Shown here in pieces: positions 35,163 to 44,158 of a stretch of DNA of 64,000 nucleotides. Source of the stretch: Chitinophagaceae bacterium. Its GTDB lineage: Bacteria; Bacteroidota; Bacteroidia; Chitinophagales; Chitinophagaceae. The DNA lies in the NCBI GenBank assembly GCA_019638595.1, contig JAHBTJ010000015.1, positions 150,466 to 214,465 on the forward strand, read 5' to 3'. The translations under genes and the position numbers were made by a program. The notes beneath the pieces are model-generated. The model was given only the letters and a program-made list of their open reading frames with translations, ran no database searches and was not told the origin of the DNA. Within the stretch, counting starts at the first letter, position 1. Every line of letters starts with the position of its first letter.

Positions 35163-35170
35163 TACCTTTG
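35163..35170 (+). promoter_or_regulatory. Candidate -7 promoter element of rpmE2
   Basis: TACCTTTG, an exact TAnnTTTG match, 61 bases before the rpmE2 ATG. The leader of about 45 bases is of a length common for ribosomal protein genes. Confidence 0.5.
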
Positions 35171-35223
35171 CACCTCTTTAATAACGTACGGCAAAATCCG
35201 TGCAACATAAAATATTGATTATC

Positions 35224-35472
35224 ATGAAACAAGATATCCATCCCAAGTCTTACCGGTTTGTAGTTTTTAAGGATATGAGTAATGGTCACACTTTTATTAC
35301 CCGTTCCACCGCGGCTTCTAAAGAAACTATTAAATGGGAAGACGGAAACGAATATCCCCTGATCAAGCTTGAAATTTCCAATACTTCTCATCCTTTCTTC
35401 ACCGGCCAAAAAATGCTGGTAGATACGGCAGGACGTATTGACAAATTCAATAAAAAATACGCTAAAAAGTAA
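35224..35472 (+). CDS. rpmE2: 50S ribosomal protein L31, type B
   Basis: 82 residues: [20 protein letters not shown] at the start and [21 protein letters not shown] at the end are diagnostic of L31. It has none of the four zinc cysteines of the C+ form, so it is the type B (zinc-free) protein. ATG at 35224 is the right start; a GTG eight codons upstream is not supported by the family. Followed by a strong terminator. Confidence 0.95.
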   Translation: MKQDIHPKSYRFVVFKDMSNGHTFITRSTAASKETIKWEDGNEYPLIKLEISNTSHPFFTGQKMLVDTAGRIDKFNKKYAKK

Positions 35473-35496
35473 TTCAGCTTACCGCAAATATGTGAG

Positions 35497-35525
35497 TCCC
35501 CTCAATTTGGTTTGGGGGGATTTTT
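35497..35525 (+). terminator. Rho-independent terminator after rpmE2
   Basis: 9-bp stem TCCCCTCAA / TTGGGGGGA (one G-U pair), 6-base loop, then TTTTT. Confidence 0.85.
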
Positions 35526-35555
35526 GCTTTATACAACAGTCAATTGGAATTGCGC

Positions 35556-36533
35556 TTACTGTTGTTCCTTTTTTGAAAGGAGCATTTTATTTTTGATCAG
35601 CTCGTTCTTTTTATATACCTGCTGTTCTTTTTTATAGCTATCCTTATCAAAAGGCTTATTTTCAAGCGCTGCTAAATTGGGCCTGCCGGCATTTACCCAG
35701 GCGGTATACCAGTAGTCTGCAATAAGATCGGCCGAGCGCAACAATTGTTGGTTGATCGCTTTTCCGCACCTGTTGCCATATTCCTGCGCGAAAGCCGTAC
35801 TGTATGATCTCGATTCTTTTCCATTCCTTATTTGTACCCGGTATTTTAACGAGTCGGTAAAGTTTTTGGACGCCTGTATTTCTTCATTAAATACGGCAGG
35901 TAAAAGACTGTTTGCCTGCCGCAGGGCAACGCGCAATTTTTCAGCGGGCTGGCGCAGGTATTTTGCCTTATGCCTGCTGTATAGGTGAAAGCTGTCTAAA
36001 AACAATACCGGTACCAGTGTTTCCCATAAGCTATGCAATCCTTTCTGGTTACTCAACTGTCCATCGTAATTTTCGGTAGTATGCAGCGGAACGTGCGCAT
36101 CGCCGATATAATGCCCCAGGTCGGCAGCGTAAAAAAGAATGCTATCCCTGTTTTTATTCCGGAAAGCGTTGGTCAGCAGTTCCAGCGTAGTTTCTATTTG
36201 GTAGGGAAGATATCCCGTATGCGCCAGGCTATCAGCGCCATACTGACGGAAAGCCTCTGCCCGTGTAAGCGGCGCTTTCCATATCGCCGAATCGCCCAGT
36301 AATTCAAAGTCAATATAATGTTTGGGGCCTTCGGCAGGATCAGTGCCTGTTCGTATATCGGGGCGGGGCGCGTTGCTTACCAGGTATTCCATATTGCTGT
36401 AAAAAAAATGCTGCATGCCTTTGGGCAGCTTGTATACTGCCAGTTGATGAACTGTGCGGTGTACCAGGAACCCCCAGCTTCCCAATACAAACAATGCTGT
36501 GCCAAGTAAAAGGAGTATAGCTGTTCTTTTCAT
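35556..36533 (-). CDS. Zinc-dependent phospholipase C / S1-P1 nuclease-like secreted protein
   Basis: 325 residues with a signal peptide (hydrophobic 5-17). Signal cleavage would leave Trp20 as the mature N-terminus (SWGFLVHR), as in the trinuclear-zinc phospholipase C/P1 nuclease fold, where the N-terminal Trp itself binds zinc. Further ligands are visible in HRTVHQLA, KHYIDFE, the hallmark AADLGHYIGDAHVPLHTTENYDG (about 140-162) and HSLWE. Whether it cleaves phospholipid or nucleic acid is not clear. It stands alone on the minus strand. The C-terminal 40 residues are a lysine-rich tail. Confidence 0.8.
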   Translation of the reverse strand: MKRTAILLLLGTALFVLGSWGFLVHRTVHQLAVYKLPKGMQHFFYSNMEYLVSNAPRPDIRTGTDPAEGPKHYIDFELLGDSAIWKAPLTRAEAFRQYGADSLAHTGYLPYQIETTLELLTNAFRNKNRDSILFYAADLGHYIGDAHVPLHTTENYDGQLSNQKGLHSLWETLVPVLFLDSFHLYSRHKAKYLRQPAEKLRVALRQANSLLPAVFNEEIQASKNFTDSLKYRVQIRNGKESRSYSTAFAQEYGNRCGKAINQQLLRSADLIADYWYTAWVNAGRPNLAALENKPFDKDSYKKEQQVYKKNELIKNKMLLSKKEQQ

Positions 36534-36557
36534 GATAATAGTTTAATTACTACGAAG

Positions 36558-36588
36558 TTGGCTTAAAAAACAGCTACAATCAAATTTG
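36558..36588 (+). promoter_or_regulatory. Candidate promoter of the GlmU-like gene
   Basis: TTG (36558-36560), 20 bases, then CAAATTTG (36581-36588), which differs from TAnnTTTG at one position. Spacing is ideal for the Bacteroidota -33/-7 arrangement. Confidence 0.4.
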
Positions 36589-36630
36589 GGATTTTGCCGA
36601 TTACCCTGGAAATTTGATCATCCTTGCATC

Positions 36631-37788
36631 ATGAACATTATTTTATTTGATACAACAGAACGGCGCTTTTTGTATCCTTTTACTTATACAAAGCCGGTAG
36701 CGGCGCTGCGGGCGGGCATTTTAACCAATATGGAGCGTTGGGAAAAAAGTACCGGCGTTAAAGCATATGCGCTTACCGCTGATTATCTCCAGCCTCAGTG
36801 GAACCTGCCGGATGAAAATAACAGCATAATAATTGATGCCAGGGTTTTGCCGGATGAAAACCTGGTGAAAACGATTATGGACCTGGAAAAGGGAGAAGCA
36901 ATTACAGGCGAGACCTTTGTGATAGCAGGAAAACCTGCCAAATGGCTGAAAAAAAGCATGAGCTTCGATCTTTCTTCTTTTCAAAAATATATTCCTTACA
37001 CGAGTTCTTTTCATAAAATTGCTTATCCCTGGCATTTGTTCCAGCTGAATGAATACCTGCTTCGGAGCGATATCCGTCTTTTAACTGCTTTGCGAACTTC
37101 GGCAAAGCTGTCTGCAACCAACCAGGTGTTGAACAGCACTTCTGTTTTTATAGAAGAAGGAGCAGAGATGGAGTATTGTTGTATCAACGCAACTACCGGG
37201 CCGGTATACATTGGCGGGAATGCGGTCATCATGGAAGGTTCACTGATCAGGGGACCTTTTGCTGCGGGTGAAGGAGCCGTTGTAAAAATGGGGAGTAAAA
37301 TATATGGCGCAACTACTGTGGGGCCTTATTGCACGGCAGGGGGAGAAATAAAGAACAGTATACTGATGGGGTATAGCAATAAAGCGCATGATGGTTATTT
37401 GGGTGATTCGGTAATAGGGGAGTGGTGTAATATTGGCGCCGGTACCTCTAACTCTAATGTAAGAAACGATGCAGGTACAGTAATGGTTGCAGATGAAAGC
37501 GGTGAAAAAAAAGAAGTTGGATTAAAATGTGGATTATTAATGGGCGATTATACCCGCAGCGCTATTAATACTTCGTTTAATACTGGTACATTTGCAGGAA
37601 TTGCCTCAGGTATATTTGGTTCGGGACTGGCGCCGAAATACCTGCCCAATTTTACCTGGGGATATTCGGAAAAATATCGCTTCGATAAAGCGATGGAACA
37701 TATCAATAATTGGAAACGATTAAAAAACGCAGACTTATCGCTTGCCGATATTCAAATACTGGAACATTTATATAAACAAACTGTATAA
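36631..37788 (+). CDS. GlmU-family putative sugar nucleotidyltransferase
   Basis: 385 residues. The C-terminal half is a left-handed beta-helix (about 165-330) with hexapeptide repeats (GNAVIMEGSLIRGPFAAGEGAV, GEWCNIGAGTSNSNVRND). The N-terminal half (MNIILFDTTERRFLYPFTYTKPVAALRAGI) resembles a nucleotidyltransferase domain but lacks the canonical LAAGxGTRM loop, so its activity is doubtful. Found widely in Bacteroidota beside tpiA, as here. The stop overlaps the ATG of tpiA by one base. ATG at 36631 is chosen. Confidence 0.82.
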   Translation: MNIILFDTTERRFLYPFTYTKPVAALRAGILTNMERWEKSTGVKAYALTADYLQPQWNLPDENNSIIIDARVLPDENLVKTIMDLEKGEAITGETFVIAGKPAKWLKKSMSFDLSSFQKYIPYTSSFHKIAYPWHLFQLNEYLLRSDIRLLTALRTSAKLSATNQVLNSTSVFIEEGAEMEYCCINATTGPVYIGGNAVIMEGSLIRGPFAAGEGAVVKMGSKIYGATTVGPYCTAGGEIKNSILMGYSNKAHDGYLGDSVIGEWCNIGAGTSNSNVRNDAGTVMVADESGEKKEVGLKCGLLMGDYTRSAINTSFNTGTFAGIASGIFGSGLAPKYLPNFTWGYSEKYRFDKAMEHINNWKRLKNADLSLADIQILEHLYKQTV

Positions 37789-38549
37789 TGAGAAATCAAA
37801 TAGCCGCCGCCAACTGGAAAATGAATCTTACAATTACCCAGGCAGAAGAATTACTGAACACTTTATTGCAACAACCCAAACAGCTTTCAGATCATCAAAA
37901 AGTGGTTTTTGCCGTTCCTTTCCCTTACCTGCCGCTTGCAAAAAGCAAGGTAGACGGTCATACCAATTATTTTGTGGCTGCTCAAAACTGTTCTAATAAA
38001 AAATCCGGCGCCTATACTGGCGAAACTTCCGCTGAAATGTTACAATCGTTAGGCGTTGAATATGTAGTATTAGGGCATTCCGAAAGAAGGGAGTATTTTT
38101 CTGAATCTCATGCCATGCTTGCTGAAAAGGTAAATATAGCGCTTGATTATTCGTTAACGCCCATTTTTTGTTGCGGCGAGCCATTGAATATTCGTGAAGC
38201 GGGAACGCAAAACAGTTATGTGGAAGTTCAGTTAAAAGAAAGCCTGTTCCATTTATCTGCAGAACAAATCCAAAAGATAGTGATTGCCTATGAGCCTATA
38301 TGGGCAATAGGTACCGGTAAAACCGCTACTGCAGACCAGGCCCAGGAAATGCATGCCCATCTGCGCAAAGTGTTGTCAGATAAATACGGAAAAGAAGTGG
38401 CTGATACTATTTCTATTTTATATGGCGGCAGTGTAAAAGGCAGCAATGCGAAAGACATTTTTTCCAAGCCGGATGTGGATGGCGGACTGGTGGGAGGCGC
38501 CTCCCTGGTTGCCGGTGATTTTGTGCAGATCATTGATGCGCTGAAGTAA
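37788..38549 (+). CDS. tpiA: Triosephosphate isomerase
   Basis: Interconverts dihydroxyacetone phosphate and glyceraldehyde 3-phosphate. 253 residues. Catalytic Lys11 in AANWKMN, His97 in LGHSERREYF, Glu169 in AYEPIWAIGTGKTA (which also contains the closing loop 6), and the phosphate-binding ILYGGSVKGSN and GGLVGGASL near the end. It starts inside the stop codon of the preceding GlmU-like gene, so the two are co-translated. Confidence 0.96.
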   Translation: MRNQIAAANWKMNLTITQAEELLNTLLQQPKQLSDHQKVVFAVPFPYLPLAKSKVDGHTNYFVAAQNCSNKKSGAYTGETSAEMLQSLGVEYVVLGHSERREYFSESHAMLAEKVNIALDYSLTPIFCCGEPLNIREAGTQNSYVEVQLKESLFHLSAEQIQKIVIAYEPIWAIGTGKTATADQAQEMHAHLRKVLSDKYGKEVADTISILYGGSVKGSNAKDIFSKPDVDGGLVGGASLVAGDFVQIIDALK

Positions 38550-38565
38550 TCTCTAAGTTACAGGA

Positions 38566-39882
38566 ATGAATTTCCGCCGCCTGGTATATCAAAGTGTTTT
38601 GTGGAGGGGTTTGTATTTTGTGTCGGTACTGGGGTTAAATATTGTGATAGCCCGCTATTATGAAGCTTCATATAGCGGGCTTATTTATTTTATAACAAAC
38701 AGCTTTGCCCTTATTGTAACTATAGGAGGATTCAGTCTTGAATCCGGCATGGGCTATTACGTTGTTTCCGGAAAGGTAAAAGCATTGCCGCTGGCAAATT
38801 TTTCTATCGGCTGGACTTTGGCTGCTACGATTGCATCTCTATTGATGCTGTTTCTTCTGGTTGATACTAATATTATTTCTTCGGCATATGCTAACTATTC
38901 TTTTGCGGCATTCTGTTATATCGCCGGGTGTATGCTGGTCAATTTTTTTACCGCTTTCTTTTATGCACACAAAGACTTTCTTTCTCCTAACCTGGTTATG
39001 ACTATTGTCAACATTATACTCATAATGTTGATCCCTCTCAGTAACGAGGGGCTTTTTAATAAAGAACAATACATTGATATTTATTTTGGAGGATTTCTGT
39101 TCCAGGGGCTTGTTTTGGCTTTATTGTTTTTTATGTTTAATAAAGCAGAACGTATCATCCAGCTTCCATCAAAGCAATCCTTAAAGCGGGTTTTTAAATA
39201 TGCATTTCAGGCTTTTGGTGCAAATCTGCTTTTTTTCCTTTTGTACCGGGTTGATTATTTTTTTGTAGAGAAATATTGCTCAGCCGGCAACCTGGGGAAT
39301 TACATACAGGTATCAAAGCTTGTGCAGCTTTTTTTGGTATTGCCAGCCATAATAGCAAGTGCTGTATTTCCTATGTCTGCTGCCGGAGATAAAGAAACGT
39401 TGCATAGAGGGCTGGCCCAGCTTTCCCGAATACTGGTGTTTGGTTATTGTATGATCTGTATAGTTTTATCTGTCGTTGGCTATTGGTTATTTCCCTGGGT
39501 ATTTGGAAAGTCTTTCGATAATATGCTTATACCTTTTATTTTGCTGGTTCCCGGAATTATAAGTTTGTGCGTAGTGAGTTTGCTTAGTGCTTATTTTGCC
39601 GGGCAGGATAAAGTGTGGATTAACGCCGTAAGTTCTTTTTGTGGGTTGATAATGATTGTATTGGGGAATGTGATCTGGATACCGGCAAATGGCATAGTGG
39701 CGGCATCAGCCGTTAGCAGCGTCGGATATTTTATAGTTCTTGTTGTGCTATTGTTTGCCTGGCATAAGGATAAAGCTTCTTTAGGAATACGGCAACTGTT
39801 TATAATAAGACCTGCTGCTGATCTAGGTTCTATTAAAGCAATTTGGCTGAAAATTAGTAACCTGTTAAAAAAAGAACCATGA
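38566..39882 (+). CDS. Oligosaccharide flippase-like membrane protein (second)
   Basis: 438 residues, about 12 hydrophobic segments, polysaccharide-synthesis (MOP) family. Opening MNFRRLVYQSVLWRGLYFVS is typical. It is the first of three tightly overlapping genes (flippase, GT4, methyltransferase): 4-base ATGA overlap with the next. No polymerase is adjacent. It probably exports a different glycan from that of the main locus. The run starts only 16 bases after tpiA, so it may be read through from there. Confidence 0.82.
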   Translation: MNFRRLVYQSVLWRGLYFVSVLGLNIVIARYYEASYSGLIYFITNSFALIVTIGGFSLESGMGYYVVSGKVKALPLANFSIGWTLAATIASLLMLFLLVDTNIISSAYANYSFAAFCYIAGCMLVNFFTAFFYAHKDFLSPNLVMTIVNIILIMLIPLSNEGLFNKEQYIDIYFGGFLFQGLVLALLFFMFNKAERIIQLPSKQSLKRVFKYAFQAFGANLLFFLLYRVDYFFVEKYCSAGNLGNYIQVSKLVQLFLVLPAIIASAVFPMSAAGDKETLHRGLAQLSRILVFGYCMICIVLSVVGYWLFPWVFGKSFDNMLIPFILLVPGIISLCVVSLLSAYFAGQDKVWINAVSSFCGLIMIVLGNVIWIPANGIVAASAVSSVGYFIVLVVLLFAWHKDKASLGIRQLFIIRPAADLGSIKAIWLKISNLLKKEP

Positions 39883-41054
39883 ATATTCTTTGGCTGGCAA
39901 GTTGGTATCCTAATGAAATCTCTCCCCTGGATGGTGATTTTATTCAACGGCATGCCAGGGCTGTGTCCATTTATACGCCTGTAACAGTAATCTATGTATC
40001 CCAGTATGGTGAGCGTGTAGAAGTTGAAGAAAGCAATATTCAAATCAATAACGATAAAAATCTTAAGGAGATTATTGTTCAATTCCGTTATAAGAGAACA
40101 GGTATACCATTAGTGGATAAGATCAGGTATAATCTAAGATATTACGCGGTGTATAAAAAATTGGTAAAACAGCATTTTAATGAGAATGGTATACCAGACC
40201 TTGTACACGTTCATGTGCCAATGAAAGCTGGTGTTATAGCAAAGTGGATCAAACGAAAATGGAAGGTTCCCAATATTGTTTCCGAACATTCAGCTACTTA
40301 TGTTAAAGGAGCCCGCGACGCTTTTGACAACCGGAACTTTTATTTTCGTAATGCGGTAAAAAATATTTTCAGAGATGCGCTGCTTGTTTCTTCTGTATCA
40401 GTGCACGACGGCAATATCCTGAAAAAGAAATTTCATTTAAAGCTTGTGGAAGTAATCCGGAATGTTGTGGATACAAATTATTTTTTCTTTAGACCTGATT
40501 ATGATAAAACAAGGTTCAGGTTTACGCATATTTCTGTGATGCATTATCAAAAAAATACAGATGGTATACTTCGCGCGTGTATGGCTTTAAAAAAAATAAG
40601 AACAGACTGGGAACTGGAACTTATTGGGCCGGCAAATGCCAGGATAAAACAGTTAATAGATGAATTGGATTTAAATAATGAGGTGCTGATAACAGGCCAA
40701 ATAAGTAACCCCGAGGTAGCAGCGCATTTGAAAAAAGCATCCGCCCTTGTTATGTTTAGCCGGTACGAAAATTTTCCCTGTACAATAATTGAAGCGTTGT
40801 GCTGCGGACTTCCGGTAATAGCTACAAAAGTAGGGGGGATTGATGAAGCGATCAATGCTTCAAACGGGTATCTTGTTCAATCAGAGGATGAACAGGCACT
40901 GCTAACAGCAATGCTTGGTATGCTAAAAAACTATGAATCGTTTAACCGGGCGAAGATCGCTGATGAAGCAAAAAAAATATATTCTTATGAAAGGATAGGC
41001 GGTCAGTTTTGGAATATTTATCAGCAGGCTTTAAGCGTAAAAGAGCATGAATAA
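39879..41054 (+). CDS. Glycosyltransferase family 4
   Basis: 391 residues, GT-B fold. N-terminal MNILWLASWYPNEISPLDGDFIQRHA is a hallmark of this GT4 subgroup. HVHVPMKAGVIAKW and VSEHSATYVKGARD belong to the acceptor half; FTHISVMHYQKNTDGILRA begins the donor half. The E-x7-E motif is intact in SRYENFPCTIIEALCCGLPVI. It overlaps the flippase by 4 bases and the methyltransferase by 8. Confidence 0.88.
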   Translation: MNILWLASWYPNEISPLDGDFIQRHARAVSIYTPVTVIYVSQYGERVEVEESNIQINNDKNLKEIIVQFRYKRTGIPLVDKIRYNLRYYAVYKKLVKQHFNENGIPDLVHVHVPMKAGVIAKWIKRKWKVPNIVSEHSATYVKGARDAFDNRNFYFRNAVKNIFRDALLVSSVSVHDGNILKKKFHLKLVEVIRNVVDTNYFFFRPDYDKTRFRFTHISVMHYQKNTDGILRACMALKKIRTDWELELIGPANARIKQLIDELDLNNEVLITGQISNPEVAAHLKKASALVMFSRYENFPCTIIEALCCGLPVIATKVGGIDEAINASNGYLVQSEDEQALLTAMLGMLKNYESFNRAKIADEAKKIYSYERIGGQFWNIYQQALSVKEHE

Positions 41055-42111
41055 ACATCTTATTGATTATCTCAGGTGTTCCCTTTGTAAAAATGAGTTG
41101 ACCTACCTGCCGTTTGCAACTGGTCAAAAAGGTACAAATAGTAGCGGGGAGCTGGAAACAGGTGGGCTCTTTTCTTGCAGTTGCGGAATGGTTTTTCCAA
41201 TTATTAGTCAAATACCACGATTGCTGCCGGAAAGCTTTCTTGATTATGAAGCCGTAATTGAAAAAAATATACCCGATTATAATATTGTCAAATCGAAAAT
41301 CCTTGCTAAGTATAGAGAAATAATAGACTTTTCCATTACACGTAATAAATCCATTAAACAAACTTTTGGGTTTGAATGGAGCTTACTGCATACTGATAAG
41401 CAGGTAAATGTTTGGAACCTTAATGACCGGCAATTTGAGAACCAGCTTTGGGATGAATTAAAAACAGAAGGAATTGATTTGAAAGAAAAAGTTGCCGTAG
41501 ACGTGGGGTGTGGTCATGGCAGGTCGGGCATGCTGCTGGCTGAAAAATGTGGTATAGTGTTTTGTTTGGATGTTGGGGCAAGCATTGAACATGCAGCCCA
41601 AATAAATACCCGGCCAAACTGTATTTTTATTCAGGCAGATCTTAATCATTTGCCTTTCGCAAATGGAGTGTTTGATATTGTATACTCAAGTGGTGTATTG
41701 CATCATAATCCCGATACGAAGGCTGCATTCAGTAAAGTTTCAGCATTAGTAAAAAAAGGCGGGATACTGTGTATCTGGCTTTATAAACCTTTTAATAATG
41801 GTATACACAGGATAATGCTCGGGTTAAGAGGCATTACCACGAAGCTTCCCCTGAAGCTGCAATTCTGGCTTTACTTTTTTACCCTTTTGCCTATTCACAA
41901 ATCCATAGGGCTTTTAAAAGGGAAAAGTAAAGGCTGGCGTGAAATAATGATTAATCAACTGGATATGTTAAGCCCGGAGTACAGGCACGAACATTCTCCC
42001 CACGAAGTGGAAGGTTGGTTTAAAGCTGCAGCATATACGCATGTTGAAATAACCACTACCAATAATTATGGATTTTCTATAAAAGGAACGTTGGCTGAAG
42101 TTGTAAAGTGA
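41047..42111 (+). CDS. Class I SAM-dependent methyltransferase with an N-terminal zinc-ribbon
   Basis: 354 residues. The first 60 residues carry a Trm112-like zinc site (CSLC at 11-14, CSC at 44-46, then GMVFPIISQIPRLL). The methyltransferase fold begins near 130: VDVGCGHGRSGMLLAEKC is SAM motif I, CLDVGASIEH motif II and VYSSGVLHHNPDTKAAF motif IV/post-I. With the overlapping GT4 and flippase it probably methylates a sugar or lipid-linked glycan. It converges on kdsA with 4 bases between stops. Confidence 0.85.
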   Translation: MNKHLIDYLRCSLCKNELTYLPFATGQKGTNSSGELETGGLFSCSCGMVFPIISQIPRLLPESFLDYEAVIEKNIPDYNIVKSKILAKYREIIDFSITRNKSIKQTFGFEWSLLHTDKQVNVWNLNDRQFENQLWDELKTEGIDLKEKVAVDVGCGHGRSGMLLAEKCGIVFCLDVGASIEHAAQINTRPNCIFIQADLNHLPFANGVFDIVYSSGVLHHNPDTKAAFSKVSALVKKGGILCIWLYKPFNNGIHRIMLGLRGITTKLPLKLQFWLYFFTLLPIHKSIGLLKGKSKGWREIMINQLDMLSPEYRHEHSPHEVEGWFKAAAYTHVEITTTNNYGFSIKGTLAEVVK

Positions 42112-42115
42112 AATA

Positions 42116-42937
42116 TTACACCACCGCTTCCCTCACTTTCAACAATTGCTTTAACAGATCTTCCAGTAGATCCAGCTTCAGCATATTGGCGCCATCGCTT
42201 TTGGCAACTGCCGGATTGGGATGCGTTTCTATAAACAGTCCGTCGGCGCCGGTAGCAATAGCGGCTTTGGCAATAGTGCCGATCAGTTGCGGGTTGCCAC
42301 CTGTAACACCCGTTGTTTGATTGGGTTGCTGCAGCGAATGGGTGCAATCCATTACCACGGGCACACCCTGTTCCTTCATCCACGTAATATTCCGGTAATC
42401 CACTACCAGGTCCTGGTAGCCGAAAGTAGTGCCACGCTCCGTTAAAATGATCTTATTATTACCTGCATTCCTTATTTTTTCTACCGCGAATTTCATAGCG
42501 GGGCCACTCAGGAACTGTCCTTTTTTTACGTTTACGATTTTTCCTGTGTCTGCCGCGGCCAATAACAGGTCGGTTTGCCGGCATAAAAAAGCAGGGATCT
42601 GCAATATGTCAATATATTCAGCAGCCGGCGCAGCTTCGTCGTGCGCGTGTATATCCGAAGTGGTGGGGAGTCCAAACTTTTGCCCCGTTTTTTTTACAAT
42701 TGCCAGGGCATTATCATCGCCTATCCCTGTAAACGACGAAGCGCTTGTACGGTTGGCTTTCCTGTACGATGCTTTGAAGATATAGGGTATCCCCAGGTTT
42801 TTGCAAATGCCGGATACTTTTTCGGCAACTTCCATCACCAGTTCTTCACTTTCCACTACACAGGGCCCTGCTATCAGGAAAAAGCTTTTTTCGTTGTAAT
42901 ACTGTCCGGTAAATATATCTTTTAAGAATTGTTCCAT
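42116..42937 (-). CDS. kdsA: 3-deoxy-8-phosphooctulonate synthase (Kdo8P synthase)
   Basis: Condenses arabinose 5-phosphate with phosphoenolpyruvate for the Kdo of LPS inner core. 273 residues: FFLIAGPCVVESEELVMEVA, FKASYRKANRTS, DIHAHDEAAPAAEYIDILQIPAFLCRQTDL, ERGTTFGYQDLVVDYRN and the C-terminal DGLFIETHPNPAVAKSDGAN. The frame stays open to 43075, but the extra 46 codons lie in the heptad repeat array and have no protein-like character; ATG at 42937 matches the family start. Confidence 0.95.
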   Translation of the reverse strand: MEQFLKDIFTGQYYNEKSFFLIAGPCVVESEELVMEVAEKVSGICKNLGIPYIFKASYRKANRTSASSFTGIGDDNALAIVKKTGQKFGLPTTSDIHAHDEAAPAAEYIDILQIPAFLCRQTDLLLAAADTGKIVNVKKGQFLSGPAMKFAVEKIRNAGNNKIILTERGTTFGYQDLVVDYRNITWMKEQGVPVVMDCTHSLQQPNQTTGVTGGNPQLIGTIAKAAIATGADGLFIETHPNPAVAKSDGANMLKLDLLEDLLKQLLKVREAVV

Positions 42938-42942
42938 AGTGG

Positions 42943-43117
42943 AGTTTGTTGTTTGTGATTTGTTGTTTATAGTTTGTAGTTTGGTTACTATTATTTGAGA
43001 TTTGAAATTTGAGATTTGATGGCTGTGCAGGTTACAGATTTTTAGTTTTTGGTTTAGCTTATACTTATAGCTCACAGCCCATTGCTGACGGCTGATAGCT
43101 GATTGCCCACAGCTTAC
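42943..43117. repeat. Degenerate 7-bp repeat array, copy A (25 units)
   Basis: From 42943 the sequence divides without a phase shift into 25 heptads. Tracts: AGTTTGT-like (42943-42984), GATTTGA-like (42992-43019), a mixed part, then AGCTGAT/AGCTCAC-like (43069-43117). The last units run into the stop of the AraC-type gene. The + strand here shares exact words with the minus strand of copy B (47856-48114), for example the 16-mer at 43092-43107 with 47939-47954. No ORF, CRISPR-like spacing or IS end explains it. Confidence 0.75.
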
Positions 43118-44001
43118 TTCGTTTCCCTGAACTTTTTGGGCGACGTTCCCATTACCTGTTTGAACGACCTCGAAAAGCTATACTGGTCAAGGTAGCCCAT
43201 TTCCTCCGCAATTTGTTTGATAGGCATCCTGGTAACCTTTAATAGCTGGCTTGCCTTTTGAATTTTTAAGGAAGTATACAGTTGTATAGGGGAATAATGT
43301 GTTTTTTGTTTAAACAATGCGGAAAGGTAGGAAGCCGATACGTGCGCTTTTGATGCCAGGTCGTCCAGGGTAAGGTTTTCGTGCAAATGATCTTTCATAA
43401 TGATAATACACCGTTCAATGATATTATCAATTCCTTTTTTCATGTAGTTGAACACTGTAAGCCTGAATGTTCCCAGGAAACTATAGAACCTGAAGTTGGC
43501 GTATAAAAGGTTTTCCATATTCTCCATTAAATCCAGGTGGTGCATAATGTCCTGGAACTGGGCAATACGTCCAACAAGCGGAGGTGTTGTTTGGTCAATA
43601 TTCTTTTTATCGCGTAAAAGATATTTATACATGTCTTCACCTATAGCGCCATTAAATTTTACAAAATAAATGCTCCATTGCCCCGAAGTATCTGTACCCA
43701 GTTGAATCAGGCTTTTTTTAGGAAGAACAACAAAGTGATTGGCATTCAGGATCTGCATTTTGTTATTCAGCTTATACCAGCCGCTGCCGCTTACGCAATA
43801 CGCAAGTATATAGTCGGGGTTGTTTTTAGGTACTTCCTTTTCAAACAAGCTGTGTTCAGGATAAAATGCTATTTCTGTAATGTACAAATTCCTGCCGATG
43901 GGATGATTGTCGAGCCTGCTTCTTAAACGCGCGGGCAATAACCAGTGAGACTGGGCTGTAGTTCCGGTAGGACGAGCATTTTCTTTCACTGTTATACTCA
44001 A
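43114..44001 (-). CDS. AraC-family transcriptional regulator
   Basis: 295 residues. N-terminal sensor with cupin-like strands (about 35-110, ILAYCVSGSGWYKLNNKMQILNANHFVVLPK) and a C-terminal AraC double helix-turn-helix (about 190-292): LTLDDLASKAHVSASYLSALFKQ is the first, IKQIAEEMGYLDQYSFSRSFKQVMG the second. The cupin type usually binds a sugar. Divergent from the symporter-aldolase-sialidase genes that follow, whose promoter it probably controls. The stop lies in the last unit of repeat array A. Confidence 0.9.
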   Translation of the reverse strand: MSITVKENARPTGTTAQSHWLLPARLRSRLDNHPIGRNLYITEIAFYPEHSLFEKEVPKNNPDYILAYCVSGSGWYKLNNKMQILNANHFVVLPKKSLIQLGTDTSGQWSIYFVKFNGAIGEDMYKYLLRDKKNIDQTTPPLVGRIAQFQDIMHHLDLMENMENLLYANFRFYSFLGTFRLTVFNYMKKGIDNIIERCIIIMKDHLHENLTLDDLASKAHVSASYLSALFKQKTHYSPIQLYTSLKIQKASQLLKVTRMPIKQIAEEMGYLDQYSFSRSFKQVMGTSPKKFRETK

Positions 44002-44089
44002 TGTTTGTCGGTTATTTTTTGAGGGGTTAAAAATAGTATTTATTGTATCTTAATAATAATTTATGCTATTCTTTTTATAACAATTAACA

Positions 44090-44120
44090 TTGGCGGCTTT
44101 TTGTTTTTAAATAAACTTTG
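44090..44120 (+). promoter_or_regulatory. Candidate promoter of the symporter operon
   Basis: TTG (44090-44092), 19 bases, then TAAACTTTG (44112-44120), one base longer than TAnnTTTG. In the divergent gap with the AraC gene; the start codon is 39 bases on. Confidence 0.4.
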
Positions 44121-44158
44121 ATTTGTACATACCTGTAGATTAACTTACTGATCCTGAC

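Noticed and set aside
42938-43075. N-terminal extension of kdsA by 46 codons
   Set aside because: The extension is translated heptad repeat, has no KdsA similarity, and the family start fits ATG 42937.
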